Origin: JANQIO01 sp043513815
Lineage (GTDB): Bacteria > Pseudomonadota > Gammaproteobacteria > Pseudomonadales > Halieaceae
Direction: 5' to 3'
NCBI GenBank assembly: GCA_043513815.1
Contig: CP121313.1
Coordinates: 248,001-312,000 of the forward strand
Length of the DNA stretch: 64,000 bases
Both the position numbers and the translations under genes were made by a program. Within the stretch, counting starts at the first letter, position 1, and each line of letters begins with the position of its first letter. This document shows, piece by piece, positions 8,578 to 17,279 of the stretch. The notes beneath the pieces were generated by a model that saw nothing but the letters and a program-made list of their open reading frames with translations, was not told where the DNA came from and searched no databases.

Positions 8578-9486
8578 TTAGGCGACGGCGTGGCGCAGTA
8601 CGTCTCCATAGCCCTGGAAAATGGGTGTATCCGTGTACGCGCCCCGCTGCTTGAGAAGTTCGTGCAGGGCTTTCAGGCGGTAGCAGGGTACGGCCGCCAG
8701 GAAATGGTGTTCCATATGGTAGTTGACGTAATTGGGCGCCAACACCAGTCGCTCCCACCAGCGCGGAATGGTGGTGCGGGTATTGTTCCGGGGGTCCGGG
8801 TCGTACAGGTTTGGCACCGCGGCATGCTCCGCCACCTGGCGGATACGCACCACCAGCATATAGGTGGTGAGGTAGGCGCCGATCCACAGCAGGTAGGCCC
8901 AGGGAGCAAACACCACTCCGAGCAGCACCGCCAGCGCCAGATTGACCCAGAGCTGCTGGACAAAAGGCCTGGCGCGCTCGCGCTCTTCGGCCCGGTCGGA
9001 GAAGGCCAGTCGGGCCTGGCTGAGAATGAAACGGATCAGCTTGTAGCCGGTCTGCCCGGTCAGGTCGCGGGTCACCTTGCGACGGAAGCTGTCTCGATTG
9101 ACTGGGTAGGCCTGGTAATTGGGCAGGTCCGGGTCCTCGTGGGTACCGGCCAGCTGGTGGTGGCGCGTATGGCCGCGGGCATAGGAATTGAGGTCGGTAA
9201 ACACCGGGTTGGCGGCGAAAAACTGGCCGACCCGCTGGTTCAGCTCACGGCGGGTAAAAAACGTGCCGTGTCCGCACTCATGGGTAATAACCGCCAGTGC
9301 GAGTTGCCGTCCGGGAAGCAACAGCAGGGCAGCCAGTACCGTCAGGATATTGGTCCAGGTAGTGACCACCCAGAAGATCGCGAAAATGCCCGCCCAGCTG
9401 ATCAGCAGGGTCTGCCAGGCCAGCGCGTCGTCCTTGCTGGTGAAGTAGCGAACTTCTTCTTTACTTAAATATTGCGTCCTGTCCAT
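8578..9486 (-). CDS. Membrane fatty acid desaturase
   Basis: A 302-residue integral membrane protein of the fatty acid desaturase family. Three histidine boxes for the di-iron site are visible: HECGH near residue 69, HTRHHQ near 105, and HMEHH near 258. Hydrophobic segments surround them. It probably inserts a double bond into acyl lipids; the position and substrate are not predictable. The start at 9486 lies 26 bases inside the upstream YjbR gene and the stop is 3 bases before pyk, giving a compact three-gene unit. Confidence 0.88.
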   Translation of the reverse strand: MDRTQYLSKEEVRYFTSKDDALAWQTLLISWAGIFAIFWVVTTWTNILTVLAALLLLPGRQLALAVITHECGHGTFFTRRELNQRVGQFFAANPVFTDLNSYARGHTRHHQLAGTHEDPDLPNYQAYPVNRDSFRRKVTRDLTGQTGYKLIRFILSQARLAFSDRAEERERARPFVQQLWVNLALAVLLGVVFAPWAYLLWIGAYLTTYMLVVRIRQVAEHAAVPNLYDPDPRNNTRTTIPRWWERLVLAPNYVNYHMEHHFLAAVPCYRLKALHELLKQRGAYTDTPIFQGYGDVLRHAVA

Positions 9487-9841
9487 GGGCCAGCAGTAGT
9501 GCTTCTCTCTCCGTCTTTTTCAGGGATTTAACGACCAGTCCGTAGGAGCGGTCCATCATACGCTCTATTTCCCCGCGAGGCACATCGCCGTCCAGTATCA
9601 CCGTGTTCCAGTGGCGCTTGTTCATATGGTAGCCGGGCACCACGGCGGTGAAGATGTCGCGTAACATCAGCGCCTCATCGGGGTCACATTTCAGGTTGGC
9701 GCGCGGTGAGCCCTCGCTAAGCGCCAGGGTGGCAAACATCCTGCCTTTTATTTTCATCACCGCCACGTCCGGGCCGAAGGGAAAGTCTTCCCATGCCTCG
9801 GGGTGGGACAGCAGGTAGTCGCGCGCTTGTTGATAGTTCAT
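9461..9841 (-). CDS. MmcQ/YjbR family DNA-binding-like protein
   Basis: A 126-residue protein of the MmcQ/YjbR fold (CyaY-like double-wing), with the family features EDFPFGPDVAVMKIKGRMFA, NLKCDP and the HMNKRHWNTVIL stretch. I prefer the ATG at 9841 (MNYQQARDYL); an upstream ATG at 9862 adds seven unconserved residues. Neither has a strong ribosome site. Molecular function is not established for the family. It overlaps the desaturase start and is divergent from the DUF454 gene. Confidence 0.85.
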   Translation of the reverse strand: MNYQQARDYLLSHPEAWEDFPFGPDVAVMKIKGRMFATLALSEGSPRANLKCDPDEALMLRDIFTAVVPGYHMNKRHWNTVILDGDVPRGEIERMMDRSYGLVVKSLKKTEREALLLAHGQDAIFK

Positions 9842-9885
9842 AAGACAGGTGTAATTTAGCATTCCCGTGCAAGAGTGCGACTTGA

Positions 9886-10263
9886 ATGAAGCAGACTTTT
9901 TACAAGCCCCTGGGCTTCCTGTTCCTGGGCCTTGCCGTGCTGGGGGTGCTGCTGCCGATACTGCCCGGCACGCCCTTCCTGCTGCTGTCTGCCTGGTTTT
10001 TCGCCCGGTCTTCCGAAAAGTGGCACCGTCGCCTGCTGGCCCACGAAATGACCGGCCCGATGATTCGCAACTGGGAGCAGAATCGCTGTATGTCCCGGCG
10101 CGCCAAAACCGTGGCGATTACCAGCATGTTGCTGGCAGGTGGCGCCTCGGTGCTGTTCGGCGTGCAGCAGACCTGGCTGCGGGTGGCGGGCGTCGTCCTG
10201 CTCAGCATCGGCACTGCGACAGTTTTGCGGATTCGTACCTGTGAAGATTGCGCACAAAACTAG
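9886..10263 (+). CDS. DUF454 (YbaN-like) inner-membrane protein
   Basis: A 125-residue membrane protein with hydrophobic segments at about 10-38 and 75-115, the family stretch LGVLLPILPGTPFLLLSAWFFARSS, and a cysteine pair near the end (RTCEDC). Family function is unknown. Its stop codon lies inside a palindrome (10261-10274) that precedes the tetR gene, so the TetR protein may control its own gene from inside the end of this one. Confidence 0.88.
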   Translation: MKQTFYKPLGFLFLGLAVLGVLLPILPGTPFLLLSAWFFARSSEKWHRRLLAHEMTGPMIRNWEQNRCMSRRAKTVAITSMLLAGGASVLFGVQQTWLRVAGVVLLSIGTATVLRIRTCEDCAQN

Positions 10264-10293
10264 ACTAACGTCTAATAATGAACTAGCGTCTAC
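10261..10293. promoter_or_regulatory. Candidate TetR operator
   Basis: TAGAC-TAAC-GTCTA at 10261-10274 is a perfect palindrome; a second related site, TAGCGTCTA, ends at 10292. Both lie just before the tetR start at 10296, and the first overlaps the DUF454 stop codon. The position suggests autoregulation. Confidence 0.55.
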
Positions 10294-10295
10294 TT

Positions 10296-10877
10296 ATGGC
10301 GCGTAGAGCAACGCAACGACTGGCTCGGGAGCGAGCAATTCAGGGGGCGGCCAGACGGCTGTTCCTGGCCCATGGCCTTGAAAACACCACCATGGACCAG
10401 ATCGCCGAGGCAGCCGATGTCTCCCGTGCCACCCTGTTCAACTATTACCCCGGCAAGCCGGCGTTGCTGGTGGCCCTGGGTGGCAGCCTGGAGCAGCGCC
10501 TGGTGAAAGCGCTCCACCACTACCGCGACAAACACGAGCAAGCACCGGAGGCACTGTCGGAGCTATTCGCGCACGCCGCCAGGGTTCTGGAGCAAACCGC
10601 CGCCCTGACCCGGTTGCTGTTGCGGCACAACAGCGGTGACCAGGGACTTCCGGCCTTGCTGGATGCCTTTGTGTTGTTGGCGGCTGACGGCCAGGCCCAG
10701 GGCCAGTGGCGGGACGACCTGCCGGCGCAGCGCCTGGGGGAAACGCTGTACCTGTCATTCGTCGCCAGCCTGCTGGGCTGGTGCCCCGGCGAACCGGGGG
10801 CGACGAAGCCGCTAGAAAGTCGCTGCGCAGACCTTAATCGACTGCTGGCTGTTCCCAGGGTCGTTGAGACAGGGTAG
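10296..10877 (+). CDS. TetR-family regulator
   Basis: A 193-residue protein with an N-terminal TetR helix-turn-helix (residues about 12-58: AARRLFLAHGLENTTM, then ADVSRATLFNYYPGK) and a variable helical ligand domain. The likely operator lies in its own 5' flank. Its stop TAG is directly followed by the reverse complement of the stop of the convergent aldo/keto reductase gene (TAGCTA at 10875-10880), so there is no space between the genes. Ligand unknown. Confidence 0.9.
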   Translation: MARRATQRLARERAIQGAARRLFLAHGLENTTMDQIAEAADVSRATLFNYYPGKPALLVALGGSLEQRLVKALHHYRDKHEQAPEALSELFAHAARVLEQTAALTRLLLRHNSGDQGLPALLDAFVLLAADGQAQGQWRDDLPAQRLGETLYLSFVASLLGWCPGEPGATKPLESRCADLNRLLAVPRVVETG

Positions 10878-11912
10878 CTAGCGCAGGGGGCGGTGGTTGT
10901 GCACCCTGCCGTGCATACCGCCGTACACCAGGTCCCTGACCAACTCGTTGTCGGTGAAGTTATAGGGGTGGCCCAGGTCAATGGCGCTGACGCCATTGAG
11001 TCGCGCCATCTGGTCGTCCTCCAGGGTCAATTCCACGCTGGCGAGATTGTCCTGAAGCTGTGCCACGGTGCGGGCTCCGATAATCGGGATGGTACCCCGC
11101 TGCCTGACCCAGGCCAGCGCCACCTGGGCGGAACTCACGCCCAGTTCATCGGCCACGGCATCAACTTCGCGGGCAATGGCCAGCTTGTCTTCGTCCAGCG
11201 TCTTGAAGGGCAGCACGTCCAGCCGTTTGGCCTCATCCCCGCCTCGGGTGTACTTGCCGGACAGTGCCCCGGAGGCCAGCGGCGACCAGGCCGTGATGGC
11301 GATGTCCGCCGCCCGGCACAGGGAGAAGTGCTCTCGCTCGATGCCCCGTTCCAGCAGGCTGTATTCGAGCTGCATGGTGATAAACGGCGTCCAGCCGCGC
11401 AATTCCGCAAGAGTGTTGGCGCGGCTGCAGACCCAGGCGGGTGCATCTGACAGGCCGACGTAGAGAATCTTGCCGGCGCGCACGGCATCATCCAGGGCGC
11501 GGATGACCTCGTCCACAGGCGTGGTGTAGTCCCACACATGGACCCAGTACAGATCAATGTAGTCCACGTTCAGGCGCTTCAGGCTGGCGTCCAGGGACTG
11601 GGTCAGGTTCTTGCGGTGGTTGCCGCTGGCATTGGGGTCATTGGGGCCCGGGAAGGCGTTGGTATATTTGGTCGCCACCACGAATCGCTCGCGATCGTCG
11701 GCAATGAACTCGCCCACCAGCTTCTCGCTCTCGCCGCCGGTGTAAATGTCAGCGGTATCAATGAAGTTGCCGCCGGCGGCGACAAAAGCCTCAAACATGG
11801 CCCGGCTTTCAGCCTTGTCAGCACACCAGGGTTCCTCGGAACCAAAGGTCATGGCGCCCAGGCACAGTTGGGAAACGCGCAGCCCGCTGCTGCCCAGTAA
11901 CAGGTAGTCCAT
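10878..11912 (-). CDS. Aldo/keto reductase
   Basis: A 344-residue NADPH-dependent oxidoreductase with the AKR barrel signatures: FIDTADIYTGGESE (catalytic Asp and Tyr), VVATKY (Lys), DLYWVHVWD (His), and the cofactor segment near IPIIGARTVAQLQDNL. It is of the YajO/general stress type. Substrate not predictable. It faces the TetR gene end to end. Confidence 0.92.
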   Translation of the reverse strand: MDYLLLGSSGLRVSQLCLGAMTFGSEEPWCADKAESRAMFEAFVAAGGNFIDTADIYTGGESEKLVGEFIADDRERFVVATKYTNAFPGPNDPNASGNHRKNLTQSLDASLKRLNVDYIDLYWVHVWDYTTPVDEVIRALDDAVRAGKILYVGLSDAPAWVCSRANTLAELRGWTPFITMQLEYSLLERGIEREHFSLCRAADIAITAWSPLASGALSGKYTRGGDEAKRLDVLPFKTLDEDKLAIAREVDAVADELGVSSAQVALAWVRQRGTIPIIGARTVAQLQDNLASVELTLEDDQMARLNGVSAIDLGHPYNFTDNELVRDLVYGGMHGRVHNHRPLR

Positions 11913-11972
11913 AGTGTTTCTCCGTGATCAAAACCTCCTGAGCATAGACCAGTGCTGGCAGATGTGCGGGGA

Positions 11973-12794
11973 TTACGCCAGCAGACTGTCCCGCAGGCTC
12001 GCCAGCGCGTCCGTCAGGTAGGTGTCCAGGTCCAGGCCCGTATCGTCCAGCAAGGGCATCAGGTCCATGGCCAGTATGCAGGCGTCATGGCGGTCTACTT
12101 CATGGCTGTCGAGCAGGGTCGCATTGGCCCGCTGGCGAGCGATGATTGCCTGATCATAGCGCTTGCCGCCGCTGACCTGGCTGTCGTGGCAACCCAGCAG
12201 ACGGGCTTGCAGCGCTTGCGGGTCTTCCACGGGCAGCACCGCACGGTATTGGGCGGGCAACCAGTCCAGGCTGCGCCAGACCTCCACGCCATAGATCCGG
12301 GTGGGGCGCTGAGCGGCCGACAGTCGTTGCAGCGCGGCCAGGCTGCTGCGCGCGACACGCCGGTGTGTGGCGTGGGCGTCGGCAGGATTGTGCAGGAACA
12401 CGGTATCCGGTCGGCATTCACGGAGAACATTCTCCAGGCAGTCGACCAGTTCGGGGGAGTCTGCCCTTCCACTGGGGAAGCCGAGCTGAATCTGCAGCGA
12501 ATAGCCGCCTAATGCGGCCGCGTCGCGCTGTTCCTGGCGCCGGGTATCTGCCAGTTGCCGATCGCTGAACCCGGCATAGCGACCGGTTCGGGGGCTGCCC
12601 GCGCCGTCGCAGGTCACCACCCCGGTAAACCACTCATTGGGCGAATCGATGCAGCTGAGTATGCCGGGAATCGCGATGATTTCCAGGTCGTCCGGGTGGG
12701 CGCCAATACCGAGCTGAGTCGTGCGCCCGCTGGCGTCAGCGGTACCGACGCCGTCGGGTATGAAACAGTCCAGGGCAGGGCAGTCGAGTTGCAT
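11973..12794 (-). CDS. PIG-L family deacetylase
   Basis: A 273-residue protein of the LmbE/PIG-L zinc-dependent N-deacetylase family. The zinc motif AHPDD is at residues 32-36 (H33, D36), and a downstream histidine ligand lies in FLHNPADAHATHR. Family members deacetylate N-acetylglucosaminyl compounds, including glycolipids and thiol cofactors. The substrate here is unknown, as neighbours (aldo/keto reductase, HIT, Nudix) give no clear pathway. It is divergent from the HIT gene. Confidence 0.87.
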   Translation of the reverse strand: MQLDCPALDCFIPDGVGTADASGRTTQLGIGAHPDDLEIIAIPGILSCIDSPNEWFTGVVTCDGAGSPRTGRYAGFSDRQLADTRRQEQRDAAALGGYSLQIQLGFPSGRADSPELVDCLENVLRECRPDTVFLHNPADAHATHRRVARSSLAALQRLSAAQRPTRIYGVEVWRSLDWLPAQYRAVLPVEDPQALQARLLGCHDSQVSGGKRYDQAIIARQRANATLLDSHEVDRHDACILAMDLMPLLDDTGLDLDTYLTDALASLRDSLLA

Positions 12795-12916
12795 GATCGC
12801 AGGTTACTGGCAATTCCCGGCGGGAGCCAGCGTGTCCAGGGCTGGCGCTGGCAGGAACGCCCCGGTGACCTTATGCTCAACCGCTGTACACAGTGAAAAC
12901 CGAGAGGGTCTACAAC

Positions 12917-13324
12917 ATGATCCACCCGCAACTGCTCGAAGATTGTTTCACACTGGGGCGCATGCACAGCGGCACACTGCTGTTGCACCGCAATGCCGGT
13001 GTACCCTGGTTCATCCTCGTGCCGGACACGGAGCTGGCCGACGTTCTGGACCTGCCGGCTCCGGCGCTCGCCGCAGTGATGGCGGACAGCGCCCGGATTT
13101 CCGCCTTCATCAAAGAGGTCGTCGCTTGCCCCAAGGTCAATTTTGCGGGCCTTGGCAATGTTGTGCCGCAGATGCATCTGCACATCATCGGCCGCCGGGA
13201 GGACGACCCCTGCTGGCCGCAGCCGGTGTGGGGAAACCTTGTTCATACCGCCAGTTACCAAAGCAACGAAGTGGAAATCTGGCAGCGTGCCCTGGCCGCG
13301 GACTACGGCCTGACACGGTCATGA
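12917..13324 (+). CDS. HIT-domain nucleotide hydrolase/transferase
   Basis: A 135-residue HIT-superfamily protein. The triad region reads QMHLHIIGR, so the first histidine of the canonical H-x-H-x-H is Gln, as in a proteobacterial HIT branch; the central catalytic His is kept. The ATG at 12917 has GAGAGG nine bases upstream and is preferred to the GTG at 12893. A Nudix and a DUF2237 gene follow on the same strand, suggesting a nucleotide-cleaning cluster by inference. Confidence 0.87.
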   Translation: MIHPQLLEDCFTLGRMHSGTLLLHRNAGVPWFILVPDTELADVLDLPAPALAAVMADSARISAFIKEVVACPKVNFAGLGNVVPQMHLHIIGRREDDPCWPQPVWGNLVHTASYQSNEVEIWQRALAADYGLTRS

Positions 13325-13436
13325 TTCGAGGTAAGGGGTCGCCAAGTCCAGCGCCCCGGAGCCGCCAGCGGCAGTGGAAACCGGCCGACCCCGGGCCGGT
13401 TCTACGCATGACTGGACCGGGCAGAGGCTGTTACCG

Positions 13437-13844
13437 ATGAGCCAGGTGCTAGACGGCGTCATTATCGTGCTGCAGCGCGGGCAGCGCTTTCTGGTGGGGC
13501 GGCGCGCGGCGCACAAGCCCGCCGCAGGCTACTGGACCCAGGTGTCGGGCAAGGTAGAGCCGGGGGAAGCGCAGGTGGACACGGTGGCGCGCGAGGCGCG
13601 GGAAGAGCTGGGCTGTGAGGTGCGCGCCCTGGAAAAGCTGCAGGAACTGCCCTCCTACAACGGCCGCTACCGGTTACACTACTGGCGCGCGGAGATTCGC
13701 TCGGGTGAGCCAGCCATCTGCAACGATGAACTGACCGCCCTGCGCTGGGTGACCCTACAGGAACTCAAGGCCATGGCGCCGATCTTCGAGGAAGACATAG
13801 CCCTGTTTGAAGACTTGCTGCGAGAAGGAGACAGCCGTGGATGA
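13437..13844 (+). CDS. Nudix hydrolase
   Basis: A 135-residue protein with the Nudix box: GKVEPGE, then REAREELG, matching G-x5-E-x7-R-E-x2-E-E-x-G. It hydrolyses a nucleoside diphosphate linked to some moiety. The size and the LQRGQRFLVGRR start resemble dihydroneopterin triphosphate or (d)NTP pyrophosphatases, but specificity is not assured. The ATG at 13437 (MSQVLDG) has AGAGG nine bases before it. Its end overlaps the next gene by 8 bases. Confidence 0.9.
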   Translation: MSQVLDGVIIVLQRGQRFLVGRRAAHKPAAGYWTQVSGKVEPGEAQVDTVAREAREELGCEVRALEKLQELPSYNGRYRLHYWRAEIRSGEPAICNDELTALRWVTLQELKAMAPIFEEDIALFEDLLREGDSRG

Positions 13845-14208
13845 ATCAGTCAACGTGTTTGGGGAGAAGCTGGAAACCTGTGGCGAAGAACCCATGACCG
13901 GCTTCTTCCGCGATGGCTGCTGCAATACCAGTGAACAGGACATCGGCTCGCACACCGTGTGCGTTGAGGTGACGGACGATTTTCTCGGCTATTCCCGAGC
14001 CCGGGGCAATGATCTGGTCACACCCATGCCCGCCTTTGGCTTCCCGGGCCTGAAGGCCGGCGACCGCTGGTGCCTGTGCGCCGGCCGCTGGCTGGAAGCG
14101 CAGCAGGCTGACATGGCGCCGCGGGTTTTCCTGCGGCGCACCCACCGTCGCGCCCTGGAGGTCGTGCCCCTGGAACTGCTGCGGCAGTACGCCGCAGACC
14201 TCAACTAG
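13837..14208 (+). CDS. DUF2237 family protein
   Basis: A 123-residue protein with the DUF2237 hallmarks: MTGFFRDGCCNT, GSHTVCVEVT, SRGNDLVTPMPAFGFPGLK and GDRWCLCAGRW. The conserved cysteines and histidine suggest metal or redox function, but none is established. I chose GTG at 13837 because AGAAGGAG lies six bases before it and the residues before this point are not family-like. It overlaps the Nudix stop. Confidence 0.9.
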   Translation: MDESVNVFGEKLETCGEEPMTGFFRDGCCNTSEQDIGSHTVCVEVTDDFLGYSRARGNDLVTPMPAFGFPGLKAGDRWCLCAGRWLEAQQADMAPRVFLRRTHRRALEVVPLELLRQYAADLN

Positions 14209-14327
14209 CTACCAGCTTCAGCGATTCGGCCCTCGGAGCACCTGTTTGGTATCTCGCAGGGAGTCCCAAATACCAGTGAGAGCTCGTGGCTAGCGGTGGG
14301 GCTCACCTGTCCGTTGACGGCCTTTAT

Positions 14328-14354
14328 TTAAAACCGGATGAACTGATTGTTTCC
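14328..14354 (-). promoter_or_regulatory. Weak sixth copy of the 27-bp catabolic motif
   Basis: CTGATTGTTTCC at 14343-14354 matches one side of the motif seen before the P450 gene at 11 of 12 positions; the other side matches poorly, so about 16 of 27 bases agree in all. AAACCGGA (14331-14338) and TCCGGTTT (14352-14359) also form an exact 8-bp inverted repeat here. It lies 52 bp before the acyl-CoA dehydrogenase start, in the same orientation as the P450 site. Confidence 0.3.
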
Positions 14355-14405
14355 GGTTTCCCTGTCTGCTAACTTGGGCGCCCTGAGTTTTGTCGGAGCG
14401 CGTCC

Positions 14406-15530
14406 ATGCACATTTCCCTGAGCGAAGAACAGCAGCTGTTGAAAGACAGCGTCGCGCGCTTTGTCGAGGAAAATTACAGCATCGAACGGCTGCGTGCGCT
14501 GCGTGACAGCGATCAGGCGCTGGATGCCCAGCGCTGGCAGCAACTGGCGGAGCTGGGCTGGCTGGCGCTGCCCTTTGACGAGGAGGACGGTGGTTTCGGC
14601 GGCAGCGCTGTCGACCTGATGGTGCTGATGGAGCAGTTCGGCCGCGGCCTGGTAACCGATCCCTACCTGGTGAATGTTGTGATCTGCGGAGGCTTTCTGC
14701 GCAGTGCCTCAGAAGCGCTGCGCCAGGCCCACCTTCCCGGGCTGATCGCCGGTGAGAGCCAATGGGCTTTTGCCTTTGCTGAACCCGAGGGTCGCTTCCG
14801 CCTCAATGATATCAGCGTCACGGCACAGGCCGACGGCGATGGCTACCGCCTGCGGGGCAGCAAGATTGCCGTGCTCAATGGGGAGGCCGCCGACTACTTC
14901 CTGGTAACGGCACGCACCGGCGGCGAGCGCCGCGATCGCGACGGCATCTCACTGTTCCTGGTGCCAGCCGATTCGGCGGGGCTGGACCGCACGCCCTATC
15001 CATTGGTGGACGGCTCCCGTGGCGCCAACCTGCAATTTACCGACGTGCGGGTCGATGCGGCGGCGCTTTTGGGTGCCGCCGGCGGCGCCCTGCCGCAGGT
15101 AGAGGATGTGATTGACCAGGCCCTGGTGGCCATGGCGGCCGAGGCCCTCGGCGCGATGGATGTGTTGCTGGAGCAGACGGTGGAATACACCAAAACCCGC
15201 GAACAGTTCGGCCAGCCCATTGCCCGCTTCCAGGCTCTGCAACACCGTATGGCCGACATGTACCTGGAGTGCCAGAAACTGCGCTCGCTGCTCTATTACG
15301 CGGCCATCCTGCGCAATGAAAACAGGCCGGATGCCGGCAAGGCGGCGTCAGCGCTCAAGGTTAAACTGGAAGAGGCGGGTCGGTTTGTTTCCCAACAGGC
15401 GGTGCAGCTACACGGCGGTATTGGCATGACCGATGAGCTGGGTATCAGTCACTACTTCAAGCGGCTGTTGCTCCTGAATACCCTGTTTGGTGACGGCGAG
15501 CACCATCTGAGGCGTTATCTAGCAGCCTGA
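14406..15530 (+). CDS. Acyl-CoA dehydrogenase
   Basis: A 374-residue FAD flavoprotein introducing an alpha-beta double bond into an acyl-CoA. It shows the family order: N-terminal helical domain, middle beta domain, and the C-terminal stretch TREQFGQPIARFQALQHRMADMY followed by QLHGGIGMTDE. Shorter, divergent dehydrogenases of this sort are frequent in steroid and cyclic-acid catabolism and may work as heteromers. Here it could act with the one at 44629-45804. It converges on the TetR gene at 15604. Confidence 0.92.
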   Translation: MHISLSEEQQLLKDSVARFVEENYSIERLRALRDSDQALDAQRWQQLAELGWLALPFDEEDGGFGGSAVDLMVLMEQFGRGLVTDPYLVNVVICGGFLRSASEALRQAHLPGLIAGESQWAFAFAEPEGRFRLNDISVTAQADGDGYRLRGSKIAVLNGEAADYFLVTARTGGERRDRDGISLFLVPADSAGLDRTPYPLVDGSRGANLQFTDVRVDAAALLGAAGGALPQVEDVIDQALVAMAAEALGAMDVLLEQTVEYTKTREQFGQPIARFQALQHRMADMYLECQKLRSLLYYAAILRNENRPDAGKAASALKVKLEEAGRFVSQQAVQLHGGIGMTDELGISHYFKRLLLLNTLFGDGEHHLRRYLAA

Positions 15531-15603
15531 TGGGATGCTGGCGCGCGCAACAATTTGAAGGCAGCGCCAACGCCGGACAGGGCAGCGCCGTCGCGCCGCA
15601 GGT

Positions 15604-16293
15604 TTATTTCTTGCCAGAATGCCGGTGAATGGCCGCGCCCATCTCATCGCCCGCGTGGAAAATTTCCTCCAGCCGGTCGCCGAGGTAGTCGATCATGCGG
15701 TTCACCCGCTTTTCCCTTTGGCTGACGATCTGCGAGACCGCCATACCCTCCATCAGGAACTTGGTGATATCCATCGCCAGCTCATAGAGCTCGCCGCGCT
15801 CTGACCACTCCGGGAACAGGCGACGATTGGATTCGACAATATCCTGGTCAAAGCGGGCAATCGAATCCTCGAGGATATGCTGCAACTCCGGGTCGGTGCG
15901 CCCGGCGACACAAAGTTCGTGGTAGGCCACGTACAGGTCTGACCGCAGGTAGCTCCAGTAGCCTTTGATACCTTCCCGGTTGCGCTCGTCCACCGGCAGG
16001 TCCGGCGGGATCTTGCTGATCTGGCTCGAGTACAGCTCGACCAGTTTGCCGTGCAGGTATTCTACCGCCGCCTGCATCAGTTCCGACTTGGAGGGAAAGT
16101 GGTGCAGCATCGCACCCCGGGACACGCCGGCGCGTTCGGCAATGCGCGCGGTGGTGGTGTTGGCGTAGCCAATGGTAACGAAGCATTCCAGCGCCGCGTC
16201 GAGAATGGTGTCGCGCATCATCGCGCTTTTCTGGGCCTGCCAGCCCGATTTATCGCGCTCCTTGCGACTGCCTTCCTTTGCTTCTTTTGCCAT
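15604..16293 (-). CDS. TetR-family regulator, candidate regulator of the catabolic regulon
   Basis: A 229-residue TetR protein: basic N-terminal tail, helix-turn-helix at about 25-72 (TILDAALECFVTIGYANTTTARIAERAGVSRGAMLHHFPSK) split here across two helices, and a helical ligand domain. It is the third gene of a tight minus-strand operon (molybdopterin oxidoreductase, LLM oxidoreductase, TetR; 11-bp gap before it). That operon starts beside the motif at 19556-19582. It is therefore the natural candidate to bind the shared 27-bp motif and respond to a CoA-thioester or substrate. This is inference. Confidence 0.9.
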   Translation of the reverse strand: MAKEAKEGSRKERDKSGWQAQKSAMMRDTILDAALECFVTIGYANTTTARIAERAGVSRGAMLHHFPSKSELMQAAVEYLHGKLVELYSSQISKIPPDLPVDERNREGIKGYWSYLRSDLYVAYHELCVAGRTDPELQHILEDSIARFDQDIVESNRRLFPEWSERGELYELAMDITKFLMEGMAVSQIVSQREKRVNRMIDYLGDRLEEIFHAGDEMGAAIHRHSGKK

Positions 16294-16304
16294 TGTTCCC
16301 CCTG

Positions 16305-17279
16305 TCAGGAGCCGGCGAGTTTAGCAACAACCGGGGCAAACTGCTCCACCATATTGTTTTCGCCGTCATCCAGTACAGTGATATAGGAAATGCCGTAAGT
16401 TTCGCGGCGCCGATTGAGCTCGTCACAGATATAGTCAACGCTGCCGATCAGGTTGTGCGGCCCGGCAAGCAGGTCATCCACTGACAGGCCCATGGGCTCG
16501 GCGATCGCCTGCGCAGTGGGTTGCTGGTGATCGGTAACCACGGTCAGGTAGGCGCCGATTTCCAGTTCCAGCGCGTCGAAGCGGTCGCCGGCACCATCGC
16601 GAATCCAGCCAATCTTCTTCGCTGTCTGTTCGGCCAGGCCCGACATCATGCCGTCCGGGCCCAGCACGCCGGCGCGGTTGTTGAAATTCAGGCTGACAAT
16701 GTCCGCCTCGCGCCCGGCAATGCCCAGGATGCGCTTGCTGCCACCGCCTATCATCAGCGGCGGCGGTGTCGGGCGTGCTGGCAGGCCGGAAAATCCCTGC
16801 CAGTGAATGTGTTCATTGTCGATCGCCAGGGGCTCACCGGTCATGAAGGCCTTGATCGCGCTGACCACGTTCTCGAACTTGTCCAGCCGCTCTCCAATGG
16901 GCTGAAAGGGCATGCCGGCGGCCTCGTATTCCGCCTGGATCCAGCCAGCACCCAGGCCCAGTTCCAGCCTGCCGTCGGACAGGTAGTCCATGGTGGCGGC
17001 TTCCTTGGCGAGCATCACCGGATCCCGGTAGTCCATACAAAACACCCGGGCTCCCACCTTGATGCGGTCGGTGTATTCCAGCGCCATGGCCATGGCCGGT
17101 ACCGCGGCCAGGATTTGCGGCGGGTGGGCAGTGCTCTCCTGGGCCGGCCCCGGTCCCATGAAATGGTCTGCCAGGTGGTAAGTGGAGTAGCCGAGGTCTT
17201 CTACCTTGCGTAGCATCTCGCGCCAGGCCTGGGGTGATGTCGGGTTGAAGGCCTGCAGCCCAAAGCGGAACGGCTTCAT
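16305..17279 (-). CDS. LLM-class (luciferase-like) oxidoreductase
   Basis: A 324-residue TIM-barrel flavin or F420-type oxidoreductase. Typical stretches are FRFGLQAFNP at the start, STYHLADHFMGPGP, DRIKVGARVFCMDYRDPVMLAKEAATMD, LSDGRLELGLGAGW and PPLMIGGGSKRILGIAGREADIVSL. It resembles the TIGR03621-like F420-dependent family, but FMN is equally possible in a gammaproteobacterium. Its start overlaps the stop of the molybdopterin oxidoreductase gene (ATGA), implying coupled expression and possibly a shared pathway step. Confidence 0.88.
   Translation of the reverse strand: MKPFRFGLQAFNPTSPQAWREMLRKVEDLGYSTYHLADHFMGPGPAQESTAHPPQILAAVPAMAMALEYTDRIKVGARVFCMDYRDPVMLAKEAATMDYLSDGRLELGLGAGWIQAEYEAAGMPFQPIGERLDKFENVVSAIKAFMTGEPLAIDNEHIHWQGFSGLPARPTPPPLMIGGGSKRILGIAGREADIVSLNFNNRAGVLGPDGMMSGLAEQTAKKIGWIRDGAGDRFDALELEIGAYLTVVTDHQQPTAQAIAEPMGLSVDDLLAGPHNLIGSVDYICDELNRRRETYGISYITVLDDGENNMVEQFAPVVAKLAGS

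Noticed and set aside
8590..9468. 292-codon plus-strand frame opposite the desaturase
   Set aside because: Antisense shadow; the desaturase histidine boxes on the other strand are decisive.
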